A stretch of 64,000 bases of DNA from Fontibacterium universale (GTDB taxonomy: Bacteria > Pseudomonadota > Alphaproteobacteria > Pelagibacterales > Pelagibacteraceae), in NCBI GenBank assembly GCA_965236175.1, contig CBDEAT010000005.1, positions 44,463-108,462 on the forward strand, given 5' to 3'. The position numbers were made by a program, and so were the translations under genes. Below the pieces are notes generated by a model. It did not search any database. It was not told the origin of the DNA and saw nothing but the letters and a program-made list of their open reading frames with translations. Shown piece by piece: positions 8,052 through 17,822 of the stretch (positions within the stretch are counted from its first letter, which is position 1; each line of letters starts with the position of its first letter).

Positions 8052-8975
8052 TTAAATTAGTTTGTTAATTCTTTTTTTTTTCAAAACATCAAAATCTTCT
8101 GACGCATGATAGGAAGATCTTGTTAGTGGACTTGATGAAACTAATAAAAATCCTTTTCCCTCTGCTATTAATTTGTAATTCTCAAATTCTTCAGGAGTTA
8201 TGAAATCTTTTATCGGATAATGTTTTGAGCTTGGTTGCAAATACTGACCAATAGTCAAGAAATCTACCCCTGCCACTCTTAAATCATCCATAACTTGCAT
8301 GATCTCTTCTTTTGTTTCACCTAGACCTACCATTAGACCTGATTTGGTAAAAATATTTGAATTATAGTCCTTAACTTTCTTTAATAAATCTAAAGACTGA
8401 AAATAACGAGAACCAGGTCTTACTTTTAAGTAAAGACGCGGAATAGTTTCTAAATTATGATTAAAAACGTCAGGCTTTGCGTCTACAACAATTTTATAAA
8501 CGTCACCTTTTCTTAAAAAATCTGGTGTTAAAACCTCAACGGTTGTCTTGTCGTTATTTTTTTTAATTGCTGAAATAACATTTGCAAAATGTTTTGCCCC
8601 TCCATCTTCTAAATCGTCTCTATCAACTGAAGTTATAACTACATGTAATAATTTTAAATCCTTAACGCTTTGTGCAATTTTTTTTGGCTCTAGTAAATCT
8701 AAGGACTGTGGGATGCCAGTTTTAACATTGCAAAAAGCGCAAGCTCTAGTGCAAGTATCCCCCATAATCATAAATGTTGCATGTTTTTTACTCCAACATT
8801 CATTAATATTTGGACAGGAAGCTTCTTCACAAACTGTAAAAAGATTATTTTTTTTTAAAATATTTTTAGTTTCAATATACTCATTAGAGTGGCTAGCTCT
8901 TACTCTTATCCATGCTGGTTTTTTTTGAATTGGATGTTCAATATTATTAACTTTTTCAGGATGTCTAATTGTCAT
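8052..8975 (-). CDS. lipA: lipoyl synthase
   Basis: Radical SAM enzyme that inserts two sulfurs into octanoyl groups on the E2 and GcvH domains. The auxiliary cluster ligands are in CEEASCPNINEC, and the radical SAM cluster is CTRACAFCNV (CxxxCxxC). VITSVDRDDLEDGGA and LTRSSYHA (final conserved RSSY) complete the signature. Length 307 is normal. The ATG overlaps the stop of the FtsB-like gene by four bases. Confidence 0.96.
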   Translation of the reverse strand: MTIRHPEKVNNIEHPIQKKPAWIRVRASHSNEYIETKNILKKNNLFTVCEEASCPNINECWSKKHATFMIMGDTCTRACAFCNVKTGIPQSLDLLEPKKIAQSVKDLKLLHVVITSVDRDDLEDGGAKHFANVISAIKKNNDKTTVEVLTPDFLRKGDVYKIVVDAKPDVFNHNLETIPRLYLKVRPGSRYFQSLDLLKKVKDYNSNIFTKSGLMVGLGETKEEIMQVMDDLRVAGVDFLTIGQYLQPSSKHYPIKDFITPEEFENYKLIAEGKGFLLVSSSPLTRSSYHASEDFDVLKKKRINKLI

Positions 8976-9277
8976 TTTTGATTAATAATATAAATCTTTT
9001 CACCTTTTTTTCCCAATACAAAATAGTCTCTATAAATTTCATCCAGATAATCTTTATTTATATTAACTGATAAAAAATCATTTTTTTTTGTAAAAAAATT
9101 AATTTCTTTTTTTATTTCTAAATTTTTTTCTTGAAATTCTTTTAATAAATTTTTTTTTTTAAAATACTCAATGAGACCTCTGTCACCTCCAAAAAAATTA
9201 AAAATAATATATAGAATTATTAAAAGTATTATAAAATAAAATTTTTTTTCTGAAATTGAGTTAATTAAATTATTCAT
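8972..9277 (-). CDS. ftsB: FtsB/DivIC-like septum formation initiator protein
   Basis: A 101-residue bitopic protein: one membrane segment near the N-terminus (about 13-28, FYFIILLIILYIIFNFF), then a GGDRGLIEYFKKKN turn and a coiled-coil-like Lys/Glu/Leu-rich stretch (about 35-70). The GxxGL element followed by a short coiled coil and the position right after eno are typical of FtsB, which joins FtsL and FtsQ at the division site. The sequence is too short and biased for certainty. It overlaps eno and lipA by four bases on each side. Confidence 0.75.
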   Translation of the reverse strand: MNNLINSISEKKFYFIILLIILYIIFNFFGGDRGLIEYFKKKNLLKEFQEKNLEIKKEINFFTKKNDFLSVNINKDYLDEIYRDYFVLGKKGEKIYIINQK

Positions 9278-10536
9278 TTTAATTTTGACATTTCAGATTT
9301 TTTTCCAATCTCCTCTTCTATTCTTAATAATCTGTTATATTTCGCTACTCTTTCAGATCTTGCTAGCGATCCAGTTTTAATTTGGGAAGATTCGGTTGCG
9401 ACTGCTAAGTCAGCAATGAAAGTATCCTCACTGTCACCAGATCTATGAGAAATGATTGTATTAAAATTATTTTTTTTAGCAAAATTAATAACTTCTAAGG
9501 TTTCAGAAACTGTACCAATTTGGTTTGGTTTAATTAAAATTGCGTTTGCAGCTAATTCCTTAACACCTTTTTTTAGACGAATTAAATTAGTTACAAATAA
9601 ATCGTCACCAACGATTTGAATTTTTTTTCCTAATTCTTTAGTCAATTTTTTCCAAACATTCCAATCATCTTCAAAAACAGGGTCTTCTATAGAAACAATT
9701 GGAAATTTATTACATAACTTTTTATAATAGTTAATTAACTCATCTGAAGTTACGGCTTTCTTATCTTCTTTAATTTTATATTTTCCAGAACTGTAAAGTT
9801 CATTTGCGGCAACATCTAAACAAATATTAATATCTTTACCGATTTTTAAACCAGATTTTTTAACTGCTTTAATTATATATTCTACTGCTTTTTCATCGCT
9901 ATCAAATGAAGGGGCAAAACCACCCTCATCGCCAAGATTAGTATTAAATTTTTTTAATTTTAATTCTTCTTTTAAATTCTGAATAACCAAAAAAGACATT
10001 CTTAAACAGTCTTTAAAAGATTTTGCTCCATCAGGTCTAATCATAAACTCTTGTATTTGCAGAGAATTGTTAGCGTGAGCTCCTCCATTAATTATATTTA
10101 ACATTGGAAATGGTAATTTATTTTTATTATTGCCTCCTAAGTATTTATATAATGGGGTTTTATTATATGCTGCAGCTGCTTTAGCGTTTGCAATAGAAAC
10201 TGCCAAAATAGCATTAGCGCCTAATCTCTTTTTATTCTCAGTACCATCTAGTTTAATTAAAAAATTATCTATTTTTTTTTGATCAAAAACTGAAAAGCCT
10301 GTGATCGTTTTATTAATTTCTAAATTAATATTCTTTACAGCATCTAAAACTCCTTTTTTTAAATACTCCTTGCTTTTGTCTCTAAGTTCATGAGCTTCAT
10401 AAGATCCAGTGGAGGCTCCTGAGGGAACTATTGATTGACCTGTAGAACCATCAGCTAATATTACTTCTGCTTCTACTGTTGGAAAACCTCTGCTATCAAA
10501 AACCTGTCTTGCTTTAACTTTTTTAATAACTGACAT
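9274..10536 (-). CDS. eno: enolase
   Basis: Interconverts 2-phosphoglycerate and phosphoenolpyruvate. The 420 residues include the N-terminal ARQVFDSRGFPTVEAEV, VPSGASTGSYEAHELRD, LPFPMLNIINGGAHANN, the metal site VSIEDPVFEDDW and VGDDLFVTN, and SHRSGDSEDTFIADLAV. Length matches bacterial enolase. It lies two bases downstream of kdsA within a run from tpiA to lipA. Confidence 0.98.
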   Translation of the reverse strand: MSVIKKVKARQVFDSRGFPTVEAEVILADGSTGQSIVPSGASTGSYEAHELRDKSKEYLKKGVLDAVKNINLEINKTITGFSVFDQKKIDNFLIKLDGTENKKRLGANAILAVSIANAKAAAAYNKTPLYKYLGGNNKNKLPFPMLNIINGGAHANNSLQIQEFMIRPDGAKSFKDCLRMSFLVIQNLKEELKLKKFNTNLGDEGGFAPSFDSDEKAVEYIIKAVKKSGLKIGKDINICLDVAANELYSSGKYKIKEDKKAVTSDELINYYKKLCNKFPIVSIEDPVFEDDWNVWKKLTKELGKKIQIVGDDLFVTNLIRLKKGVKELAANAILIKPNQIGTVSETLEVINFAKKNNFNTIISHRSGDSEDTFIADLAVATESSQIKTGSLARSERVAKYNRLLRIEEEIGKKSEMSKLK

Positions 10537-10538
10537 TA

Positions 10539-11366
10539 CTATTTTGACTTAATTAATTTATCTATTCCTATTAGATCTTTAAGCAAATTCTCTAAGCTAC
10601 TAAGGGGTATCATGTTTGCTCCATCAGATGGGGCTTTGTCTGGATTGTCATGAGTCTCCAAAAAAATTGTTGAAACACCCACCGCAACGGCAGCTCTTGA
10701 TAATGAGCTAACAAATTGTCTTTCACCACCACTACTGTCTCCTTTGCCCCCGGGCTGTTGAACGGAATGAGTGGCATCAAAAACTACTGGATAACCAAAA
10801 TCAGCTAAAATTGATAATGAACGCATATCAGAAACTAATGTGTTATATCCGAAACTAACTCCTCTTTCCGTAATTAATATTTTATCATTACCACTTTCCT
10901 CTATTTTTCTAATAACATTCTTCATATCCCAAGGAGCTAAAAATTGTCCTTTTTTAACATTAACTACTTTATTTGTTTTAGCGGCAGCAACTAATAGGTC
11001 TGTCTGTCTGCATAAAAAAGCTGGTATTTGTATAATGTCGACAACTTTAGAAACTATTTTACATTGCTCCTCACTGTGCACATCAGTTAAAACAGGAACA
11101 TCTAAATCTTTTGAAATGTAATCAAATATAGATAAGGATTTATCAAGCCCTACACCTCTTTTAGATTTTAAACTTGTCCTATTAGCTTTATCGAAAGAAC
11201 TTTTAAAAATAAATCCAATCTTTAACTTAGTAGTTATTTCTTTAATTTTGGAAGCAATCATATGACAATGGTCTTTACTTTCGATTTGGCAAGGACCCGC
11301 AATTAAAGTTAAGGGAAGATTATTTCCTAAATTTAATTTTTTAATTTTAATAATTTTATTTTTCAT
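10539..11366 (-). CDS. kdsA: 3-deoxy-D-manno-octulosonate 8-phosphate synthase
   Basis: Condenses phosphoenolpyruvate with arabinose 5-phosphate to make KDO 8-phosphate for the LPS inner core. Motifs are LIAGPCQIES (substrate binding), FKSSFDKANRTS, VLTDVHSEEQC, PAFLCRQTDLL, VKKGQFLAPWDM and VFDATHSVQQPGG. At 275 residues it is full length. Position between pyrG and eno is the common alphaproteobacterial order; it overlaps the pyrG stop by four bases. With the lpx genes at 22-26 kb it shows that the cell makes LPS. Confidence 0.96.
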   Translation of the reverse strand: MKNKIIKIKKLNLGNNLPLTLIAGPCQIESKDHCHMIASKIKEITTKLKIGFIFKSSFDKANRTSLKSKRGVGLDKSLSIFDYISKDLDVPVLTDVHSEEQCKIVSKVVDIIQIPAFLCRQTDLLVAAAKTNKVVNVKKGQFLAPWDMKNVIRKIEESGNDKILITERGVSFGYNTLVSDMRSLSILADFGYPVVFDATHSVQQPGGKGDSSGGERQFVSSLSRAAVAVGVSTIFLETHDNPDKAPSDGANMIPLSSLENLLKDLIGIDKLIKSK

Positions 11367-12997
11367 GAATTTAATTTTTTATTTTTAATAGCTGCATCAA
11401 TAAAAGAAATAAATATTTCATGAGGATGGAATGGTCTTGATTTTAATTCTGGATGAAACTGAACTCCAACAAACCAAGGATGATCTTTGAGCTCTATAGC
11501 TTCAGGCAATTTTCCATCTGGCGAATTAGCTGAAAATATAACTCCTTTTTTTTCTAACATTGATTTATATGAACTATTTACTTCATATCTATGTCTATGT
11601 CTTTCGTGAATTAAGCTCTTGTTCCCATAAATTTTATAAAGCAATGAATCTTTTCTAACTTTTGCGGGGTAAGAACCTAGCCTCATTGAGCCGCCAATTT
11701 TATATTTTTCTCCTTTTAAAATTTTTTTTCCTTTAATCCATTCTTCCATAAGACAAACTACAGGATTTTTTGTCTTAGATAATTCTGTAGAATTTGAATC
11801 TTTTAGACCTAATAAATTTCTTGCTAGTTCTATAACTGATATTTGCATTCCAAAACAAATTCCAAAAAAAGGAATTTTTTTAGTTCTTGCTAATTGTACA
11901 GATAAAATTTTACCTTCGACGCCACGTTTCCCAAAACCCCCCGGTATCAAAATTCCATTTGTTTTTCCTAATTTATGTTCTAAATCTTTTAAATTTTTAA
12001 TATCAGAAGACTCAATCCAATTAAGATCTAAATTGATATCATTATAAACTGAGGCGTGGATCAAGGCTTCATTCAAAGATTTATAAGCATCTTTTAAATG
12101 AGTGTATTTACCTACAATAGAAATTTTAACATTATTTTTTTTATTACTCAGTTTTTTATTAAAAGATTTCCAATTATCTAATTTTGGACTTTTTTTATTA
12201 ACAATTCCAAAGTGATCTAATATTTTTTTATCTAATCCTTCTTCTTGATACTTAATAGGAACTTCATAAATTGATTTCACATCAATTGACTGGAATACAT
12301 TTGATTTTTCCACATTGCAAAATAATGCAATTTTAGCTTTTTCCTCTTTAGGAATTAAGCTTTCAGAACGACACAAAATCATATCAGGCTGAATACCTAT
12401 GCTTCTTAATTCTTTTACAGAATGTTGTGTTGGCTTTGTTTTTAACTCTGCTGCACTTTTAATATAAGGAACTAATGTTAAGTGGATAAATAAACAATTC
12501 TTACTGCCTACTTCATTTGAATATTGTCTAATAGCTTCTAAAAAAGGCAAACTTTCGATGTCACCTACTGTTCCTCCTATTTCGCATATTACAAAATCTT
12601 CATTAGTTAAATCACTAGTGATAAATTTTTTTATTTCATCTGTGACATGTGGAATAATTTGAACTGTTGATCCTTTGTAATCACCATTTCTTTCTTTTGT
12701 TATTATATTTTGATAAATTTTTCCTGTAGTAATATTATCTGACTTCTTTGAATTTATTTCTGTGAATCTCTCATAATGTCCAAGATCAAGATCAGTTTCC
12801 GCTCCATCTTCTGTTACGTAAACTTCTCCATGCTCATAAGGATTCATTGTGCCAGGATCTATATTTAAGTATGGATCTAATTTTCTAATTCTTACTTTGT
12901 ATCCTCTAGATTGTAATAACGTTGCTATAGAAGCAGAAGCGATACCTTTGCCAAGAGATGAGACCACGCCGCCAGTAACAAAAATAAAACGGACCAT
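11363..12997 (-). CDS. pyrG: CTP synthase
   Basis: Makes CTP from UTP with glutamine as amino donor. The N-terminal synthetase domain starts FIFVTGGVVSSLGKGI, with DPYLNIDPGTMNPYEHGEVYV and CEIGGTVGDIES; the C-terminal class I amidotransferase domain has GILIPGGFG, the nucleophile Cys in FFGICFGMQ and the His-Glu pair in VQFHPELKS. Length 544 is normal. secG ends 54 bases upstream on the same strand. Confidence 0.98.
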   Translation of the reverse strand: MVRFIFVTGGVVSSLGKGIASASIATLLQSRGYKVRIRKLDPYLNIDPGTMNPYEHGEVYVTEDGAETDLDLGHYERFTEINSKKSDNITTGKIYQNIITKERNGDYKGSTVQIIPHVTDEIKKFITSDLTNEDFVICEIGGTVGDIESLPFLEAIRQYSNEVGSKNCLFIHLTLVPYIKSAAELKTKPTQHSVKELRSIGIQPDMILCRSESLIPKEEKAKIALFCNVEKSNVFQSIDVKSIYEVPIKYQEEGLDKKILDHFGIVNKKSPKLDNWKSFNKKLSNKKNNVKISIVGKYTHLKDAYKSLNEALIHASVYNDINLDLNWIESSDIKNLKDLEHKLGKTNGILIPGGFGKRGVEGKILSVQLARTKKIPFFGICFGMQISVIELARNLLGLKDSNSTELSKTKNPVVCLMEEWIKGKKILKGEKYKIGGSMRLGSYPAKVRKDSLLYKIYGNKSLIHERHRHRYEVNSSYKSMLEKKGVIFSANSPDGKLPEAIELKDHPWFVGVQFHPELKSRPFHPHEIFISFIDAAIKNKKLNS

Positions 12998-13051
12998 GGA
13001 AGTTAACTATAGATTATTTAAGAATAATCACAAAGAAAATATTAAATTAAA

Positions 13052-13357
13052 TTATTTTGAATTTGGAATTTTTGGCTGAGAACTGCTATTTTTATCTAAT
13101 TGCTCAATCTTATCAATGATAGATTTTTGGGAAATATCTTTTTTATTAATCAGTGTTAAAGAGATGCTTGTTAAAATAAATAGAAACGCAATTATTGCTG
13201 TAAATTTAGTCAAGAAATTTCCAGCTGATCTCGATGACATTAAATTGTCGCTATTACCACCTATTCCCAAAGCTCCACCATCTGACTTTTGAAGCAATAC
13301 TGAACCAATCAAAAGAACAGCTAATGTAATGTGAATTATTAATAAAAAAGTTTGCAT
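13052..13357 (-). CDS. secG: protein-export membrane protein SecG
   Basis: Small subunit of the SecYEG translocon. The 101 residues have two membrane segments (about 2-18 and 52-70), the conserved LLIGSVLLQKSDGGALG after the first, and GNFLTKFTAIIAFLF leading into the second. The location between tpiA and pyrG is the usual bacterial arrangement. It follows tpiA by three bases. Confidence 0.93.
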   Translation of the reverse strand: MQTFLLIIHITLAVLLIGSVLLQKSDGGALGIGGNSDNLMSSRSAGNFLTKFTAIIAFLFILTSISLTLINKKDISQKSIIDKIEQLDKNSSSQPKIPNSK

Positions 13358-13360
13358 TAA

Positions 13361-14119
13361 TTATCTAAAGTAATTTTTTATAATTTTAATAAAGCTTGCG
13401 CTTTTTAATGAAGCTCCTCCAATTAAAAAACCTGATATTAAACTAATCTCTCGTAAAGTTACAACATTATCTGTAGTCACAGACCCCCCATATAACATTA
13501 CAGGTGAATTAACATTATATTTTTCTTTTAAAAACTTTTTAAGATTGCCATAAATTTTATCTAGATAATTATTAGACGGAACTATACCTGTGCCAATTGA
13601 CCAAATTGGCTCATAAGCAATTATTAAATTATTAAAATTAATTCTTTTTTTATCTAAAGAACTTAAAATTTGTTTTTTTAACACTTTTAGTGATGATCCT
13701 TTATTTTTTTGTGATAAATTTTCGCCAATACAAAAAATAATTTTTAGTTTATTTTTTAAAGCAACATTAATTTTATCTTTAATAGTCTTAAAATCTTCAT
13801 CAATTAATCTTTTTTCTGAATGACCAATAATAACATAATTGGCACCTGTATCTTTTAGCATCCTAGCGCTTAGCTGTCCTGTGTACGGACCATTATTAAT
13901 ATTTATTTTACTAATATCCTGTGTGCCAAAATCTATTAATCTAGTTTTAATTTTAGCTCTAAAAAAGCCTAATAAATTTACAGGTGGACAAAATATGATT
14001 TTTTTAAATTTATAAATCACATTTTTTTTAAGGAAATTAAAAACTTTTTCTATTTCTTTTATAGAATTATGATTTCCATTCATTTTCCAATTGGCAACGA
14101 AATATATAGTTTTGTTCAT
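13361..14119 (-). CDS. tpiA: triosephosphate isomerase
   Basis: Interconverts dihydroxyacetone phosphate and glyceraldehyde 3-phosphate. Motifs: VANWKMNG with the catalytic Lys, VIIGHSEKR with the catalytic His, IAYEPIWSIGTG with the catalytic Glu, and LYGGSVTTDN for phosphate binding. The 252-residue length is standard. It is the first gene of the minus-strand run ending at the COQ10-like gene, and faces the PpiD-like gene across a 46-base divergent intergenic region. Confidence 0.97.
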   Translation of the reverse strand: MNKTIYFVANWKMNGNHNSIKEIEKVFNFLKKNVIYKFKKIIFCPPVNLLGFFRAKIKTRLIDFGTQDISKININNGPYTGQLSARMLKDTGANYVIIGHSEKRLIDEDFKTIKDKINVALKNKLKIIFCIGENLSQKNKGSSLKVLKKQILSSLDKKRINFNNLIIAYEPIWSIGTGIVPSNNYLDKIYGNLKKFLKEKYNVNSPVMLYGGSVTTDNVVTLREISLISGFLIGGASLKSASFIKIIKNYFR

Positions 14120-14165
14120 AAATCGGTTATATCTAAACTAAAATAATCATTTTTTAAAATATTAA

Positions 14166-14792
14166 ATGCTATCATCCTTAAGAAAATTCTCAGAAACAAT
14201 AGTTGCTAAAATTTTTATAGCATTAATTGCTTTAAGTTTTGTATTTTGGGGTATAAATGATTTTTTTAGATCCAGTTTTAGTAATTCTGTAGCTGAGATT
14301 GATGGCGAAGAAATATCTTTTAATCAGTTCATAAATGAATTTAATAAAATAATTAGAAATAATAATATTCAATCTGAAAAGATAGCTATCAAAAATAATA
14401 TTCATATAATTGCCGTTTCTAATATTGTCTCTGAAAAACTTTTAAAAATTCATGCAAAAAAACTAGGAGTTATCATTGATGACACAACAATAGCGATAGA
14501 AATTAAGAACAGTCATGAATTCAAAGATAAAGAAATTTTCTCAAGAACAAAATATGAAAAGTTTTTATTAGAAAGAAATATAAATTCAAAAATACTTGAA
14601 GAGCAAATTAATAAAAACCTCAAAAAAAAAATAATTACAGAATCGATTACTGGATATACTCCAAATAACGTAAAAATTTCAGATACGATTCTAAAAAATA
14701 AAATAAATATTTTATATGAAGATTTTCTTAGAAAAAATTATAAAATTGTTATTAAGGAAAAACAATTAAACAATTATCTTAAAAATATTTAA
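14166..14792 (+). CDS. short PpiD/SurA-N-type membrane protein lacking a PPIase domain
   Basis: A 208-residue protein with an N-terminal membrane anchor (about 15-32) whose opening MLSSLRKFSETIVAKIF and FVFWGINDFFR closely resemble PpiD. It continues with a SurA-N-like chaperone region (AEIDGEEISFNQFINEFNKI, then a helical Lys/Ile-rich stretch). Full PpiD proteins are about 600 residues and carry parvulin domains; here the frame ends and trpE starts two bases later, so nothing is left over for a PPIase domain. It is either a genuinely shortened periplasmic chaperone or a family of its own. tpiA-side divergent position gives no further clue. Confidence 0.7.
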   Translation: MLSSLRKFSETIVAKIFIALIALSFVFWGINDFFRSSFSNSVAEIDGEEISFNQFINEFNKIIRNNNIQSEKIAIKNNIHIIAVSNIVSEKLLKIHAKKLGVIIDDTTIAIEIKNSHEFKDKEIFSRTKYEKFLLERNINSKILEEQINKNLKKKIITESITGYTPNNVKISDTILKNKINILYEDFLRKNYKIVIKEKQLNNYLKNI

Positions 14793-14794
14793 AA

Positions 14795-16254
14795 ATGATC
14801 TTTTCTTCATTTAATGAATTTAAAGAAAATTGTAAAAAAAAAGATTTTTCACAAATTTATGCAACTAAAAATAAACCAAAATTAGAAACAATTGAGAGAA
14901 TAATTGAATTAGTCTCTTTAAATAAAGATAGCTTTATATTTGAGTCGGTCGAAAAAGTTAAAATTAGAGGTCGATACACTATATTTGGTTTCAATCCAGA
15001 TCTTGTAATAGAAACTAATAATAATCAGATAACTCAAATAGCAAATAATAAAAAAAAAATAATAAAAAAAAATCCATATAATTATTTAAATAAACTAATT
15101 AGCAATTTTCGTTTTAAAACTTCAAAGAAACTACCTTTAATGTCAGCAATGTTAGCCGGTTATTTCGGTTATGACATTATTAGACTTAAAGAAAAAATTT
15201 CAAATAATTGCAAAGAAGACTTAAAAATTCCTGATGTAAAATTAATACGTCCGCAATTAATAGTCATTCATGATAATGAAAAAAATAAAATCTTTTTTAT
15301 ACAAAATATTTATAATTTAAAAAAAATTAAAAATTTAAAAAAATTATATTTATTAAAATGCGATGAAATAAATAAATTCGTTGCTAAAATTAATAATGCT
15401 TATAGCCCAATAGAATATTTAAAAAAAAATAAAAAAAAAATAAAGTAATAAGCAATGTTACAAAAAAAACTTTTTTAAATTCTATAACTAAAGCTAAAGA
15501 ATTAATTAATAACGGTGAAATATTCCAAGTTGTTTTAAGTCAAAGATTTGAAAGCAAGTTAAACAAGACGCCTATTAATTTTTATAAAAAATTAAGAATA
15601 TTAAATCCGTCCCCTTTTATGTTCTTTTTTAATTTCGATGACTTTAAAATAGTAGGTAGCAGCCCAGAAATCTTGGTTAGAGTAAGAAATAATAAAATTA
15701 CTATTAGACCTATCGCAGGAACTAGGCCTAGAGGAAAAAATTTTAAAGAAGATAATAAATTACAAAATGAACTACTAAATGATAAAAAAGAGATTTCTGA
15801 ACATCTAATGTTGCTTGATCTTGGACGTAACGATGTTGGCAAAGTTTCAAAAATTGGAAGCGTAAAAGTGGATCAAAAATTTAAAATTGAAAAATACTCT
15901 CATGTTATGCATATTGTTTCTAATGTCGTTGGAGATTTTGATAATAAAAATACATTATTAGATACTTTGTTTTCTGGTTTTCCAGCAGGGACTGTTTCAG
16001 GAGCACCCAAAATAAGAGCGATGGAAATTATTGATGATTTAGAAATGTCTAAAAGAAAATTATATGCTGGAGGTATAGGATACTTTACTCCTAACAATGA
16101 AATGGACACGTGCATTGCCTTAAGAACCGCTTTAATTATTGACAATAAAATCTATGTCCAATCAGGCGCTGGAATTGTTGCTGATAGCATTCCTTTAAAT
16201 GAGTACAAAGAAACAGTTAATAAAGCTAAAGCTTTATTTGAGGCAGCTAACTAA
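14795..16254 (+). CDS. trpE: anthranilate synthase component I (frameshifted in an A-tract)
   Basis: Chorismate to anthranilate, with TrpG. The first part (14795-15448) ends in LKKNKKKIK; a second frame continues from about 15433 with SNVTKKTFLNSITKAKEL, GEIFQVVLSQRF, the catalytic core IRPIAGTRPRG, LLDLGRNDVG, FPAGTVSGAPK and YAGGIGY to 16254. Joining them needs one extra base in the run of nine A, T, ten A at 15421-15440, and gives 486 residues, normal for TrpE. The downstream genes trpG, trpD and trpC follow without gaps and look intact, so the enzyme is probably functional. Causes could be an undercalled homopolymer, a real deletion, or slippage during transcription. Confidence 0.9.
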
Positions 16255-16827
16255 ATGAAAAAAATACTATTAATAGATAACTATGATAGTTTTACATATA
16301 ATATTTTTCATTCTCTTTCAGAATTAGGAGCAAAAGTTGAGGTTTATAGAAATGATAAAATATCATTAAAAGAAATTTCAAAAAAAAATTTTGATAAAAT
16401 TGTTATTTCGCCAGGACCAGGTCATCCTAGTAGTTCTGGTATCTGTATAAATCTAGTTAAACATTTTTATAAAACAATTCCTATTCTTGGCATTTGTCTT
16501 GGTCATCAAATTATAGGAGCTGCTTTCGACGCAGTAATTAAAAGAGCAAAGATTATAATGCATGGTAAATTAAGTAAAATTATTCATAATGGTTCGTATA
16601 TTTTTAAGAAAATTCCTAAAAGTTTTTATGCAACTAGATATCATAGCCTTATAATTGATAAAAAAACTCTAAGTAAAGATTTTGAAATCTCAGCAAAAAC
16701 TGAAGATAATATTATTATGGCCATAAATCATAAAAAATATCATCTTTATGGTATTCAATTTCATCCTGAAAGTATTAAAACAAGCTTTGGAAATATAATC
16801 TTTAAAAACTTTTTAAAAATTAAATGA
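16255..16827 (+). CDS. trpG: anthranilate synthase component II (glutamine amidotransferase)
   Basis: Supplies ammonia to TrpE. A 190-residue class I amidotransferase: LIDNYDSFTYNIFHSLSELG at the N-terminus, VISPGPGHPSSSG, nucleophile Cys in LGICLGHQIIG, and YGIQFHPESIKT with the catalytic His and Glu. It starts immediately after the trpE stop codon and overlaps trpD by four bases. Confidence 0.96.
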   Translation: MKKILLIDNYDSFTYNIFHSLSELGAKVEVYRNDKISLKEISKKNFDKIVISPGPGHPSSSGICINLVKHFYKTIPILGICLGHQIIGAAFDAVIKRAKIIMHGKLSKIIHNGSYIFKKIPKSFYATRYHSLIIDKKTLSKDFEISAKTEDNIIMAINHKKYHLYGIQFHPESIKTSFGNIIFKNFLKIK

Positions 16828-17822
16828 ACTTAAAAGATTTGATAACAAAATTAATTCTTAATAAAGATTTGTCTAGTTCAGAATTAAATTTCTTGTTTAA
16901 TAAAATTATTAACGCTGAAATTAACGAAAATTTAATATCTGCAATTTTAACTTTGATAACTAGAAATGGGTTTACCTATAAAAACATTTTATCAGCAGCA
17001 AAAATTTTAAGAAAAAAATTAATCAAGGTTAAAGTTCCGAAAAATTCTATAGACACTTGCGGTACAGGTGGTGACGGAAAACATACGCTAAATATTTCAA
17101 CAGCAGCTGCAATAGTATTGGCTGGTTTAGGAGTTAATGTGGTGAAGCATGGAAATAGATCAATAACATCAAAATGTGGATCAGCAGATGTTTTGGAGAA
17201 ACTTGGGATTAATATACTGGATAATAAAAAAAATTTAGAAAAAAAAATAAAAAAAGAAAATTTCATTTTTTTATTTGCTCCAAATTATCATTTAGCAATG
17301 AAAAATGTTGCAAATGTTAGAAAAAATCTTCCTTTTAAAACAATCTTTAATCTCTTAGGTCCTCTGATAAACCCAGGTTTGGTTAAAAGACAAATTATTG
17401 GAATCTTTGATAAAAATTTATTAATTCCTTATATAAAAGTTTTACAAAACTTAGGTCATAAAAAAGCTTGGGTGTTTCATAGCAATGAAGGCTTAGATGA
17501 AATATCTATTTTTAACAAAACTAAAGTTTATGAATTAAATAAAAAAAAGATTAGAAGTTTTGTCATAAATCCAAAATCTTTAATTAAAAGAAAATATAAT
17601 TTTAAATCAATTCTTGGCAAAGATGCTAATTACAATAGTAAAAAAATAATAGAAATTTTTAATGGAAAACATAATGCTTTTTTAGAAATTGTAGCTCTAA
17701 ATGCAGCGGCAGGATTAGTAATTTCTGAAAAAGAAAATAGTTTGCAAAAAGCTTATTCTAAGGCAAAAAATTACATGCTATCGGGTAATGTTATTAAGAA
17801 GATTAATCAATTAACTAAATAA
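16824..17822 (+). CDS. trpD: anthranilate phosphoribosyltransferase
   Basis: Transfers phosphoribose from PRPP to anthranilate. Motifs: SIDTCGTGGDGKHTLNIST (PRPP binding), VVKHGNRSITSKCGSADVLE, FLFAPNYHLAMKNVANVRK and FNLLGPLINPG. At 332 residues it is full length. Overlaps trpG at the start and shares its last base (TAATG) with trpC. Confidence 0.96.
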   Translation: MNLKDLITKLILNKDLSSSELNFLFNKIINAEINENLISAILTLITRNGFTYKNILSAAKILRKKLIKVKVPKNSIDTCGTGGDGKHTLNISTAAAIVLAGLGVNVVKHGNRSITSKCGSADVLEKLGINILDNKKNLEKKIKKENFIFLFAPNYHLAMKNVANVRKNLPFKTIFNLLGPLINPGLVKRQIIGIFDKNLLIPYIKVLQNLGHKKAWVFHSNEGLDEISIFNKTKVYELNKKKIRSFVINPKSLIKRKYNFKSILGKDANYNSKKIIEIFNGKHNAFLEIVALNAAAGLVISEKENSLQKAYSKAKNYMLSGNVIKKINQLTK

